A stretch of DNA of 64,000 nt from Brevibacillus humidisoli (GTDB taxonomy: Bacteria; Bacillota; Bacilli; Brevibacillales; Brevibacillaceae), in assembly GCF_020923435.1 (NCBI RefSeq), contig NZ_CP087263.1, positions 3,429,970-3,493,969 of the forward strand, given 5' to 3'. Made by a program: the position numbers and the translations under genes. Below are positions 1 through 8,251 of the stretch, in pieces (positions within the stretch are counted from its first letter, which is position 1; each line of letters opens with the position of its first letter). The notes under the pieces are model-generated. The model was given only the letters and a program-made list of their open reading frames with translations. It did not search any database and had not been told where the DNA came from.

Positions 1-152
1 AAATGTTTTGTCCATCTCATGTTCATCTCTTTACTCCCCCTGACATGCAAATGTGTTTTTTCTGCATTCATCAAGGGTACGCACGAACGAGAGGTTTGGA
101 TTTACTCCTTCCCGGAAATTTTTGATGAGGCTTTCAAACGGTTAAAAAATTT

Positions 153-170
153 GTTACTAGTAGTAGTAAC
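153..170. promoter_or_regulatory. Inverted repeat upstream of the ECF sigma gene
   Basis: Arms GTTACTA and TAGTAAC are separated by four bases and sit about 27 bases before the TTG start of the sigma gene. The symmetry is seen directly. A role as an operator or a 5' leader hairpin is inference, and no clear -35/-10 pair could be assigned around it. Confidence 0.35.
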
Positions 171-196
171 GAACCATCCATCGGAGGTGACAAGCG

Positions 197-790
197 TTGA
201 CCAACCAGGATGATGACGCAAAACGACTGGTGCGCGAGATAGCGAACGGGTCAGTCACAGCCTTTGAACAGTTCTATGAGCGGTACGCTTCACTGGTTCT
301 GCACATCGCCCAACGGGTCATCAGGGATCAGATGGAGGCGGAAGATGTCTGCCACGACATCTTTTTGGAAGTATGGAAAAAGGCAGATCAGTACGATCCC
401 GAACGAGGCAGTGTCCAAGCCTGGCTGGCAGTCAAGGCACGTACCCGTTCACTGGATCGGCTGCGGCAAACTTCACGCTTGCAGGTTGACACAGTCGATC
501 AGTCCCAGATGGACGCAGCGACTGCTGCCGATCCTACCGAGGAACGCGTCCTGCTGAGACTGGATCGGGAAGCTCTGCAGAGCGCGCTGAACAAAATTCC
601 TCCGTCGCAGGCCCGCGCTGTGCACGGTATGTATTATGAGTCACAGACGCATCGTGAACTGTCAGAAAAAATGAAACGCCCGCTTGGCACCGTCAAGTCA
701 TTGGTGCGTTACGGGCTTGGCAACATCCGCAAGCAATTGAGCCAATTAGGCTGGCTGGAACCGTCAGGAGGTGCAAAGAAGCATGACTAA
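197..790 (+). CDS. ECF-type RNA polymerase sigma factor (SigK-like)
   Basis: Sigma-70 family factor of the extracytoplasmic-function class, expected to direct RNA polymerase to a small regulon. Region 2 covers about residues 20-90 and contains the typical acidic segment EAEDVCHDIFLEVW. Region 4, the helix-turn-helix that reads the -35 element, covers about residues 128-182 (RPLGTVKSLVRYGL). The length of 197 aa is normal for the family. The start is TTG at 197 because a strong GGAGGTGA site lies six bases upstream and no ATG fits. The next gene begins within its last codons and encodes a zinc-finger anti-sigma factor, so the two form a switch; the release signal is unknown. The Asp-rich insert before region 4 and the RskA-type partner suggest the SigK branch. 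Confidence 0.9.
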   Translation: MTNQDDDAKRLVREIANGSVTAFEQFYERYASLVLHIAQRVIRDQMEAEDVCHDIFLEVWKKADQYDPERGSVQAWLAVKARTRSLDRLRQTSRLQVDTVDQSQMDAATAADPTEERVLLRLDREALQSALNKIPPSQARAVHGMYYESQTHRELSEKMKRPLGTVKSLVRYGLGNIRKQLSQLGWLEPSGGAKKHD

Positions 791-1505
791 CGCATTCTGC
801 AACTGGCGGGAGGAAGATGTAGTCGATCTGGTCTACGGCAATCTTTCCGATGAAAAGCAGATCCAACTCCACCTTCACCTAAACGATTGTGAGCACTGTG
901 CTGCTGTATATCGTGAATGGTCGGCCATACTCAACCCGACTGAACCGCTGCCGCTGCCCTCTCCAACCGTAAAGCGTCGATTACTGCGGCGGATCGCGCT
1001 TGAGAACTGGCTATCGTCGATGCGTACCCACCTGACCGCGATCTATCCGGCAATGCGGACAGCAGCCTTGCTCCTCTGTATCGTCGGCTTGTTCTCCCTA
1101 CACGAAGGAGCGGTATCGCCGTCCGAACTATCACCGGCTGACCTGCCAAGAACGGCGGTAACCCGTGATGTCTCCATGGTGATGGACCCGCATACCGTGC
1201 TGCATGTCGTACCTGTCGATTCCAGTGATACGAAGAGTTATGTCTGGGTCAACGATGCCTCCAACGAGATCCTGATCCTCACGGAAGGATTGTCACCACT
1301 CACTGAAAAAGACTATCAGGTATGGTTTATCTCACAAAACAGGCGCTCACACGTCGGACTGCTCCGCTGGAAAGATGGGATGGCTCACCTTTACTTTCGG
1401 GGTGGAGAACTGCGCCAGGTGGAAAACATTGCCGTCAGCATCGAACCAAAAGGGGGTAGTTTCATCCCCACCGGGCCCGATACGATTTTCGTCAATCTGA
1501 GATAG
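783..1505 (+). CDS. Anti-sigma factor, zinc-finger plus RskA-type domain, one membrane segment
   Basis: Membrane-bound anti-sigma factor expected to hold the upstream ECF factor inactive. The N-terminus carries the ZAS motif H-x3-C-x2-C at residues 32-39. A single hydrophobic segment lies near residues 91-107. The extracytoplasmic C-terminal part (about 130-240) has the RskA-like pattern DYQVWFISQN followed by a short beta-rich region. ATG at 783 is chosen over the in-frame GTG at 771 because AGGAGGTG at 766-773 is correctly spaced for 783; the gene overlaps the end of the sigma gene, so translation is probably coupled. What the outer domain senses cannot be told from sequence. Confidence 0.88.
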   Translation: MTNAFCNWREEDVVDLVYGNLSDEKQIQLHLHLNDCEHCAAVYREWSAILNPTEPLPLPSPTVKRRLLRRIALENWLSSMRTHLTAIYPAMRTAALLLCIVGLFSLHEGAVSPSELSPADLPRTAVTRDVSMVMDPHTVLHVVPVDSSDTKSYVWVNDASNEILILTEGLSPLTEKDYQVWFISQNRRSHVGLLRWKDGMAHLYFRGGELRQVENIAVSIEPKGGSFIPTGPDTIFVNLR

Positions 1506-1520
1506 CTTCCTGCACACCAA

Positions 1521-1557
1521 AAGCCCCGCCTAACCTCATCAGGGTCAGGCGGGGCTT
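1521..1557. terminator. Hairpin terminator after the anti-sigma gene
   Basis: AAGCCCCGCCT pairs with AGGCGGGGCTT at 1547-1557. It lies between convergent genes and could end transcription from both sides. The T-tract is poor on both strands, so efficiency is uncertain. Confidence 0.65.
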
Positions 1558-1627
1558 GTTGTTGGTATGCGCAATCCCTATAATCAGACACGGCTTGTAT
1601 CCGCAGTATGGAAAAAGGGCGGCATAA

Positions 1628-2170
1628 TCAAGCTTTTGCTTTGGTCAGTCGTTCCGTCATCTGGACCAGTTCGCCGACGAGCCCTTTCACCCGTGACAGA
1701 GCCTCTTCATCAACCAGCTCGCTTCGCTCGTTGAAATGGACAGGGTCAGCCACAAACTGTCCGGGCAAAGCCAAACCATACACGGCGCGTACGATCAGGC
1801 GCAGATTGTTCAGTGCGTTGATCCCGCCTTTGCCTCCGCCTGCCACCGCCGATATAGCGACCGGCTTGTTAGAAAAATGATTCCATCCCAGAAAATCAAG
1901 GGCGTTTTTCAAAGAACCGCTGATCGCGCTGTGGTATTCCGGCGTGCAGATATAAAAACCGTCCGCTTGCTCGGCCAGTCGGCGCAGCCTCTGCACTTCC
2001 GGTTGTTGGTTCAATTCGTCACGACCTGTGTACAGGGGAAGAATGTGCTCGCCCACATCAAAATAAGAGACATCCACGCCCACCCCCTGCAGCTCAGCCA
2101 TAACCGCTTTGGCCAGGCCTCTTGTGCGTGATTGCTGTGTTGCGCTTCCGCAGATCACTAAAATGTTCAT
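1628..2170 (-). CDS. NADPH-dependent FMN reductase family protein
   Basis: Flavodoxin-fold flavin reductase (SsuE/azoreductase-like), 180 aa, cytoplasmic. The FMN phosphate loop is near the N-terminus (CGSATQQSRTRGLA), and the family segment TPEYHSAISGSLKNALDFLG is at about residues 75-94, followed by a glycine-rich turn AGGGKGG. These enzymes use NAD(P)H to reduce FMN, quinones or azo compounds; the physiological substrate cannot be inferred. ATG at 2170 is selected because AAAGGAGG lies just upstream; a longer open frame to 2257 lacks a site. It is transcribed alone. Confidence 0.88.
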   Translation of the reverse strand: MNILVICGSATQQSRTRGLAKAVMAELQGVGVDVSYFDVGEHILPLYTGRDELNQQPEVQRLRRLAEQADGFYICTPEYHSAISGSLKNALDFLGWNHFSNKPVAISAVAGGGKGGINALNNLRLIVRAVYGLALPGQFVADPVHFNERSELVDEEALSRVKGLVGELVQMTERLTKAKA

Positions 2171-2407
2171 CCTGTATTCCTCCTTTATTTCGTTCACTGT
2201 TCCATGATTGTTAGGCTGCAGTGTTCCATGATGCGATCCCCTATTATTATCCAACAATCTCTCTAGATTGTAAACATTTTTATTTATTATTTATACAAAA
2301 ATAGGCGCTCTTGGCCCAAAACCAGTTTTTCCTGCCAAGTCGTCCCCAGCCACTATCCGGTATGGTACGATAGAGTGAAGTCAGTTTTTTCAGGAGGAGG
2401 ATGTAAA

Positions 2408-2641
2408 ATGGGTGAATGCAAGATCGACCACAGCCAAGATGATGTACTTTGCAAGTTGGAGACGCAACATGAGCACTTGCCTAACGATCTATACCAGGCT
2501 TTAAAAGACTGGCTCGGCAAGCCGCAGCCACAGTCTGCACTTAACGAAGTGTTTCATCTGCTAAAAAAATACGACCTGGCCGCCAAAGCGGAACAAGCCG
2601 AACGGGATCGGGAACTGCGCAACTTGCTGTCGCAGGCATGA
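2408..2641 (+). CDS. Small uncharacterised soluble protein
   Basis: A 77-residue acidic, helix-rich protein that I do not recognise. It starts MGECKIDHSQDD, has two cysteines (positions 4 and 15), and ends in a charged helix rich in Lys, Glu and Arg. No signal peptide or membrane segment is present. ATG at 2408 has an excellent AGGAGGAGG site seven bases upstream, which is the main reason for calling it; an in-frame upstream start at 2375 would span that site. It converges on the HD-GYP gene with only 37 bases between stops. Confidence 0.7.
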   Translation: MGECKIDHSQDDVLCKLETQHEHLPNDLYQALKDWLGKPQPQSALNEVFHLLKKYDLAAKAEQAERDRELRNLLSQA

Positions 2642-2678
2642 ACAGTACGAACAGCCTGCTGCAAGCATCGTTCATCGA

Positions 2679-3773
2679 TTAGACAAGCAAATCGCACGAA
2701 GCGATCATCACATCCAGGCGCTTGGACAAGTCGATTTCGTAAGGCGCGGCCACTGCTTCCCCTTTCGGATTTTTCAAGATCCGGATGATCGGACGGCTGG
2801 GCGCGCCGCGGTTGTAATCGACGACGACCCCTTCTTCCCCATTCGTCAATCGCACCGTCAATCCAATCGGATAAAGTGCAATCGTGTCGTAAAATGCCTC
2901 GACGATCTCTTTCACAAACAGCTTGTCCACTCCTGCAAACAGCACCTCCATCGCTACATGAGGCAGTACTGCGGACCGGTAGGAACGAGAAGTGGTCAGC
3001 GCGTCAAACACATCGCAAACAGCGATCATCTTCGCGTACGGATGAATCTCTTTCTCTGTCAGCTGACGAGGATACCCAGAACCGTCGCACCGCTCGTGGT
3101 GCTGATAGGCACAGTGCGCCGTCAACAGGGAAAGCTCCTCTTGCTTACGCAGGAGTTCGAACCCGAATTCCGTATGTTTTTTAACCAACTCATACTCTTC
3201 CTCGGTTAGTTTCCCCGGTTTCATCAGCAATTCCGCCGGAATCGCCATCTTGCCGACATCGTGCAGCATCGCTCCCATGCCAACCTCGATCAGTTCCCGA
3301 TCACTCAGCCCCAACTTCATCCCGAGCGAGGTGGTGTAGAGCGCAACATGAAAGGAATGGGAAAAGATATAGTGATCCATGCCGCACACACTACCAAGCA
3401 GGTTGAGAGCAGAGCGATTCTGTTTCAGCTCATCTATGACGGAGCCCATCACCTGACGAAACTTTCTTCCGACGTCGTGATGGACGAACAGCTGCCTCCA
3501 TCGACCCGGTTCACTGCGAAAGGATTGGAACACAGTGGTAATCGTGGCCATTGCTTCTCTACGTGTTTCCTCCGAGACAGCATCGCTGACCACAACATCA
3601 CTGATCAGCTTATCTTCTATGTAGATGGACGTAATGTTCAGCTCTTTTAATCGATCCAGCATTTTCTGACTTAATGCGACACCTGCTCCGATGAGCACGG
3701 TCCCATTGCTGGTATAGATGGTTTTGGCAAGCTTTTCTCCAGGTTGGCACCGGTTGACAGAAATCAGTCTCAT
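2679..3773 (-). CDS. HD-GYP domain protein, probable cyclic-di-GMP phosphodiesterase
   Basis: A 364-aa protein. The first about 110 residues are a non-catalytic N-terminal region with a short beta-rich segment (GEKLAKTIYTSNGTVLIGAG). The HD-GYP domain follows (about 130-300) with the metal-binding HD in MLHDVGKMAIP and the GYP signature in HHERCDGSGYP, both intact. The family linearises cyclic di-GMP to pGpG or GMP. No membrane or receiver domain is present, so the input signal is not visible. ATG at 3773 follows GGGGGAGGAC; the in-frame ATG at 3791 has no ribosome site. Confidence 0.88.
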   Translation of the reverse strand: MRLISVNRCQPGEKLAKTIYTSNGTVLIGAGVALSQKMLDRLKELNITSIYIEDKLISDVVVSDAVSEETRREAMATITTVFQSFRSEPGRWRQLFVHHDVGRKFRQVMGSVIDELKQNRSALNLLGSVCGMDHYIFSHSFHVALYTTSLGMKLGLSDRELIEVGMGAMLHDVGKMAIPAELLMKPGKLTEEEYELVKKHTEFGFELLRKQEELSLLTAHCAYQHHERCDGSGYPRQLTEKEIHPYAKMIAVCDVFDALTTSRSYRSAVLPHVAMEVLFAGVDKLFVKEIVEAFYDTIALYPIGLTVRLTNGEEGVVVDYNRGAPSRPIIRILKNPKGEAVAAPYEIDLSKRLDVMIASCDLLV

Positions 3774-3913
3774 ATGTCCTCCCCCGGTCAAGCAAATTTG
3801 TTCTCTTCGACATTATACTCCATTCTGCAGACTGGAGGCACTCCCCTCTCGCGGCAAAGAGCCTCCTCACCTATCGGGCTTGGCAATACAAGAAAAAAAG
3901 AAGAGAGGGATGT

Positions 3914-4216
3914 CTACAGCAGTTTGAAAATCGCCTCTCTCCCGGTCATTCCAACTGTGATACCGATGTTTTCCGCAGCAGTAGTGACGGACTCCAGCGG
4001 TGCATCGAGTAGTTCCTGGATCGTTTTTACCCCCACAGCCCGCCCCGCCAAAATTTGTCTGTCGGTCAGCCGTTGATTTAGCAAAGAAACGTCTAAGGCT
4101 CCACACATGATGTACCCTTTATCTGTGGTGACGACGAGCAAGTTGGTCTTCGGCAGTTGAACGCTGATCGCCAAGGCGGTGCCTTCCGGAAAAGAAAGCG
4201 GCTGTACCTCGATCAT
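3914..4216 (-). CDS. yunC: YunC family protein (DUF1805)
   Basis: A 100-aa protein of the DUF1805/YunC family, recognised by the run TTDKGYIMCGALDV followed by a conserved ILAGRAVGVKTIQELL segment. It is cytoplasmic and of unknown biochemical function. Its neighbours yunD, yunE and yunF keep the B. subtilis yun order, supporting the identity. It is separated from the next minus-strand gene upstream by about 70 bases and could be the last gene of that transcript. Confidence 0.85.
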   Translation of the reverse strand: MIEVQPLSFPEGTALAISVQLPKTNLLVVTTDKGYIMCGALDVSLLNQRLTDRQILAGRAVGVKTIQELLDAPLESVTTAAENIGITVGMTGREAIFKLL

Positions 4217-4286
4217 ACGATCCCTCCGTTCTTGTTATTACCATACCCTATGTAGCGGTCAGGGCAAACGTGAGGCCGACTGACCA

Positions 4287-4523
4287 TCAATGGATCGTCG
4301 ACTGAGGCCGTTCCTCATCCATGGCAACCTTCCGCTTCATCACCTCGATCATGTACATGGCGATCATGTGAAACAACTCTTCATCGTCCATCTCATCAAT
4401 CAATCGATACAAATCCTTGCGAGACTGTTCTTCGAGTATACCAACCACAATAGCTACGATATCTTCTTCATCACCGTTGAAATGGCCTTTATACATCTCA
4501 TACAGTTGATCGACAAAACGCAC
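4287..4523 (-). CDS. Small acidic protein, DUF6154-like
   Basis: A 78-aa highly acidic helical protein (FVDQLYEMYKGHFNGDEEDI at the start, then EMDDEELFHMIAMYMIEVM). The pattern resembles small Bacillales proteins I know as DUF6154, but that name is from memory. GTG at 4523 is the start. It lies between yunC and yunD on the same strand and is probably cotranscribed with them. Function unknown. Confidence 0.7.
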   Translation of the reverse strand: MRFVDQLYEMYKGHFNGDEEDIVAIVVGILEEQSRKDLYRLIDEMDDEELFHMIAMYMIEVMKRKVAMDEERPQSTIH

Positions 4524-4574
4524 AGTCTGTTCACCCCACTCCTCAAATTCTTCTATAGGGTACCCACTTGCCAG

Positions 4575-6005
4575 CTAGCTACGAATCCAACGCGGCGTCA
4601 AACTGGCTGTTATCAGATCTTCATCCGCGATCATCTCGGCCATTACTTCCCGCAGTACCTCCGGCAGGAAAAATTGCTGTTCTTTCCCTCTGTGGAACTC
4701 GGGAAAGAGGTGGTTGAACATGAACATGTCAACCGTTCCCACACGGTATTGTTGAAGCGGTGCCAGCGGCTGACCTGCTACCTCCACATGAGTGATGGTC
4801 CGTTCTGCACCATCTGTATAGTAAACGGTCATTCCGTCGACCGCCATCCAGCCCAACATCTTGCCACGAAAGCCAAATCCTTTTAAAGGCGTGCAGATCG
4901 TCGCTGTTTGCACCGCCCGCTGCAGGATGGCCAGCAGTTGCTCTCCAGTGAGCGTGATCGCGCATGGCTTCACGGGGTGCGGTACGCATTGCAGCAAATC
5001 TTTGCGGGTAACTTCTCCCTGTTTCAGCGGCGTAAGCAGCAGACCGCTGTTCGCCATTCCGATCTCGGCCCCGGTCCAGCGCCGCAGACTGGCCGCCATC
5101 AAGGATGCAAACGGCGTCTCCCGCATCCAATCGACCGTCATTTCTCTGGACAGGGTGGCAATCGGTTGGGACAGCACCTGTTCGGCCGCCTGTTTTTCCC
5201 GTTCAATCAACTGTTCCATAGCAGGATCAGCAGCTGCGTCCCCAACGTTCAGCACGCTCGCTTCTTTGGTCAAAACACGGTGTTCTTCTTGGTCCAACAG
5301 GAGCTGGACGTGGCCGACGTAATCGCCAAACTTGCCTGCCTGCGCGATCAGAACGGAGCCTACCTGCTCACCATGTTCCAACAGATGATGGGTGTGGCCG
5401 CCCAGGATCACGTCAATCCCCTCTAACTCGGCAGCCATCTGCTTATCCGCCCCGTAACCTAGGTGGGATAATACGATGATCGCGTCCACCTGTGGCCGAA
5501 GCTCCCGCACCTGACGTTTGATCAGGGGAAGCGGATCCATTACTTCCCAGCCGAGCAACCGGTAAAAGGTCCCAAATGCCGCCGTCACTCCCAAGAGGGC
5601 AACGCGAAATCCGTCCCATTCGTGAATGACATAGGGCGATGCCCACGCAGGCAATTGTTCACTTGTACCATCGATCAGATTGCTCACCACCACGGTAAAT
5701 GCCGCATGCTGGTACAGTCCATCAAGCTGTTCTTTGGGAAATGTAAGCCCTTCGTTATTTCCGATCGTCACATACTGATACCCGCTATGATTCAGGACTT
5801 CCACATTAGCGTGCCCCCAGGTTGCCTCTGTTTTCATCCGAGAGCGGTCAGCATGATCACCAATATCTACCGTCAGCACGTGTCCGCCCTGCTGCTCCCA
5901 TTGGGCCCTCTTTTCTTTCAGACAGGAGCAAATCTGTGCCATATGCTCAAAATGACTGTGGATATCGTTGGTATGTAAGATGTGCAAGGTACAGGTGCGA
6001 GACAC
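4575..6005 (-). CDS. yunD: YunD, 5'-nucleotidase/UDP-sugar hydrolase family metallophosphatase
   Basis: A 476-aa protein with an N-terminal calcineurin-like metallophosphatase domain (about 1-270) and a C-terminal 5'-nucleotidase domain. Dinuclear metal motifs are visible: HTNDIHSHF near residue 10, GDHADRS, GNNEGL (normally GNHE, so His is replaced by Asn) and GGHTHH. The Asn in place of the GNHE His is seen in some family members. It lacks a signal peptide, so unlike most 5'-nucleotidases it should act in the cytoplasm, as for B. subtilis YunD. GTG at 6005 follows GGGAGGGGG. It is 26 bases downstream of yunE on the same strand. Confidence 0.87.
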   Translation of the reverse strand: MSRTCTLHILHTNDIHSHFEHMAQICSCLKEKRAQWEQQGGHVLTVDIGDHADRSRMKTEATWGHANVEVLNHSGYQYVTIGNNEGLTFPKEQLDGLYQHAAFTVVVSNLIDGTSEQLPAWASPYVIHEWDGFRVALLGVTAAFGTFYRLLGWEVMDPLPLIKRQVRELRPQVDAIIVLSHLGYGADKQMAAELEGIDVILGGHTHHLLEHGEQVGSVLIAQAGKFGDYVGHVQLLLDQEEHRVLTKEASVLNVGDAAADPAMEQLIEREKQAAEQVLSQPIATLSREMTVDWMRETPFASLMAASLRRWTGAEIGMANSGLLLTPLKQGEVTRKDLLQCVPHPVKPCAITLTGEQLLAILQRAVQTATICTPLKGFGFRGKMLGWMAVDGMTVYYTDGAERTITHVEVAGQPLAPLQQYRVGTVDMFMFNHLFPEFHRGKEQQFFLPEVLREVMAEMIADEDLITASLTPRWIRS

Positions 6006-6031
6006 AAAGCCCCCTCCCTTTCTCTTTCAGG

Positions 6032-6853
6032 CTATGCCAGGAACGATTTTGCGACCATATGCAAGGCAACTCCCAAAATCAGCAGCCGCAGGATCAGAAC
6101 CAGTGTCTTCCCTTTGAGCCGCTTGGCGACCAACGCCCCCAGGTGACCGCCAGCCCACGCACCCGGTGCCAGCAACAGTACGTAGAGCCAATCGATATGC
6201 CCGTATACCAGATTGGTCATACTGCCGACTACCGCAGATAGGAAAATCACAAACATCGATGTAGCTGTGGCCACGTGGGGCGGAAAGCGAAACAGCACGA
6301 TCATAACCGGTACCATCAAGAGACCGCCACCCACTCCGAATAAGCTGGAGATGATTCCGACAAAAAACGAGACAAGCAGGGCGACCCAGCGCTTGTACCC
6401 GTACTCGTATTCTACCCCGTCGGCGTCGACAAACGTACGCTTCACATTCCAGCCAATAGAGCGTGGCTTCAGCTTGTCTTTTACATTGATCAGGACAAAC
6501 ATCGACAGTTGAAACAAGCCAAACAAGAGATAAAAGGAATCTGCCTGCAGCAGCTTGTTCACATAGACGCCGGCCACTGCTCCCGGGGCACTCGCAGCAA
6601 AAAACAGCAAGGCGCTTGCCTTGTCAACCTTTTTCTGCTTGAGATAAGCAAGCGTGGAGGACAGAGCCGTTATCACGATGACGAACAGCGAAGTGGCGGA
6701 AGCGGCCTGCGGTGTCATGCTGCCGGGTTCGTACAGATTGACGAAATAGAGCAGGGCGGGTACAAAAAAGAGTCCTCCGCCAATGCCGACCAAGCTGCCG
6801 ATCGCCCCGGCGAGCAATCCGACCAGGATAAACAAGATCACAAGAACAAGCAT
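6032..6853 (-). CDS. yunE: TauE/SafE family sulfite/anion exporter (YunE)
   Basis: A 273-aa polytopic membrane protein with about eight hydrophobic helices in two halves. Each half carries the family repeat GIGGG(LF) with a downstream proline: GSLVGIGGGLFFVPALLYF near residue 20 and SSLFGVGGGLLMVPVMIVL near 170. TauE/SafE proteins move sulfite, sulfoacetate or related anions; the substrate here is unknown. A hydrophilic loop of about 25 residues joins the halves. ATG at 6853 follows GAGGAG. It lies between yunF and yunD in the conserved yun block. Confidence 0.87.
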   Translation of the reverse strand: MLVLVILFILVGLLAGAIGSLVGIGGGLFFVPALLYFVNLYEPGSMTPQAASATSLFVIVITALSSTLAYLKQKKVDKASALLFFAASAPGAVAGVYVNKLLQADSFYLLFGLFQLSMFVLINVKDKLKPRSIGWNVKRTFVDADGVEYEYGYKRWVALLVSFFVGIISSLFGVGGGLLMVPVMIVLFRFPPHVATATSMFVIFLSAVVGSMTNLVYGHIDWLYVLLLAPGAWAGGHLGALVAKRLKGKTLVLILRLLILGVALHMVAKSFLA

Positions 6854-6873
6854 ACGTTCCTCTCCTCTTTTCG

Positions 6874-7734
6874 CTAGAACAATTCCATTTGGCGCGGGTT
6901 CAGTCCCTCTGGATGAGCGTCCAGAAGATCCATCATCCGCTTGGCATTGCCCACCGCGTCACCGCCGGAATTGTTATTAAACAAGACACATACTTCTTTT
7001 GTCTTCTCGGCCAACTGCTCAATCCGCGGGCACCACTCCGCCAACTCTGCCTCACTGTATTTGTACAGGTATCGCACCTCGCGCCAATTCTGGTTGGGTC
7101 CGGGATCTCGCCAGCCAGCGACATTGCGGCCGTGGAAGCGAACCAGTGCCAACTGCTGATGGGTGACCTCCGGCACGATCGGAACACAACCACTGCCTAC
7201 CTGAGGCTCGTCGCAGACGACGTGGATCGCCCCGATCGTCCGCAAGAGGGAGAGTGTTTTCTCCCGGTACGATTCGGCAAACCAACTGCGGTGGCGGAAT
7301 TCGACCGCAACTGGGTAGTCTGCAAAGGACCGGACGCACCACTGCACATAGTTGACATGCTCCCTTTGCAGATCAAACCAGGGTGGGAACTGGAACAACA
7401 ACGCCTTTAGCTTGCCCGCTGAAACCAGTGGTTGAATACTCTCTTCGAACCGGTGAAACAATTCCTCTCTGTTCGTCGTCTGTACCTCTGCTCCCCGCTG
7501 ATGACCGGTCATCGCCTGATAAGGTTTGACGATAAAGCCAAATCGGTCTGGCGTGTCCTGTACCCAGGTTTCATAATTCTTTTGTGGTAAAATGGCGTAA
7601 AAGGAGCTGTCCAGCTCCACAATCGGAAAGTGACTAGCGTAAACGGAAAGTTTTTCTTTCGGCTTCACACCCTGTGTGTATAGATCGTCGTGATCGCCCC
7701 ATCCGCATACGCCAATGGAAATCTTGCCTGTCAT
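6874..7734 (-). CDS. yunF: DUF72 family protein (YunF)
   Basis: A 286-aa TIM-barrel-like protein of the DUF72/YecE family. Typical features are SIGVCGWGDHDDLYT at the N-terminus, VELDSSFYAILPQKNYETW, the VEFRHRSWF segment in the middle, and the late LFNNNSGGDAVGNAK motif. Biochemical role unknown. ATG at 7734 is chosen for a GAGGT site; the open frame reaches 7839 without a site. The start lies only about 30 bases from the divergent JAMM peptidase gene, so the two promoters must overlap or lie inside the opposite gene. Confidence 0.86.
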   Translation of the reverse strand: MTGKISIGVCGWGDHDDLYTQGVKPKEKLSVYASHFPIVELDSSFYAILPQKNYETWVQDTPDRFGFIVKPYQAMTGHQRGAEVQTTNREELFHRFEESIQPLVSAGKLKALLFQFPPWFDLQREHVNYVQWCVRSFADYPVAVEFRHRSWFAESYREKTLSLLRTIGAIHVVCDEPQVGSGCVPIVPEVTHQQLALVRFHGRNVAGWRDPGPNQNWREVRYLYKYSEAELAEWCPRIEQLAEKTKEVCVLFNNNSGGDAVGNAKRMMDLLDAHPEGLNPRQMELF

Positions 7735-7763
7735 CTTCACAACCTCGCGTACAAGGGGGAAGG

Positions 7764-8207
7764 ATGATGTTCCCCGATATTTTGGGTGAACCCTTTGCGA
7801 ATAAGCATACCAAACTACAGATGGAGGGAAAAGTAGCAAAACAACTCATCGCCCAAGGGCGTGAGTCGCTGCCGTATGAGTATTCGGCACTATTGGGGGG
7901 AAACGGGAGCCGGATTACCTGTCATTATCCGGCCCTCCAAGCCGAGCGGAGGAGAGATTCGTTTCATTGGAATGGCCCCGAATTGATCCGTGCACTTCGT
8001 CACATGCAAAAAGGAGGAAACCGCTGGCTAGGGGTGCTCCATACGCATCCCTCCGGCTCAGCCGTTCCCTCCTCAGTCGACGTGCACAATTGGCACTATG
8101 CGCAGCTCAGCTACTGGATTCTTTCCTTCTCTGGCGATCATCCGATGCTGCAAGCCTATCAATGGGTAAATGGTTCCTTTCGTCTTCGTCCGTTCGAGCT
8201 TTCCTGA
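7764..8207 (+). CDS. JAMM/MPN-type metallopeptidase-like protein
   Basis: A 147-aa single-domain protein with a complete JAMM zinc signature: a Glu in the helix LPYEYSALLGG, then HTHPSGSAVPSSVD containing the H-x-H-P and P-S-x-x-D elements. Such proteins are isopeptidases, and in bacteria many act on ubiquitin-like or sulfur-carrier proteins; no such partner is encoded nearby. The start is ATG at 7764 (or 7767) directly after a GGGGGAAGG run; an internal ATG at 7821 has no site. It is divergent from yunF and ends convergent with floT. Confidence 0.82.
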   Translation: MMFPDILGEPFANKHTKLQMEGKVAKQLIAQGRESLPYEYSALLGGNGSRITCHYPALQAERRRDSFHWNGPELIRALRHMQKGGNRWLGVLHTHPSGSAVPSSVDVHNWHYAQLSYWILSFSGDHPMLQAYQWVNGSFRLRPFELS

Positions 8208-8251
8208 TCACAGCAGGCATTCCTCGCATTTCGCTTGGTATGAGGAAAATC

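Noticed and set aside
19-213. 64-codon frame at the left edge
   Set aside because: It runs over the leader of the ECF sigma gene and ends after its start, with no site or protein features.
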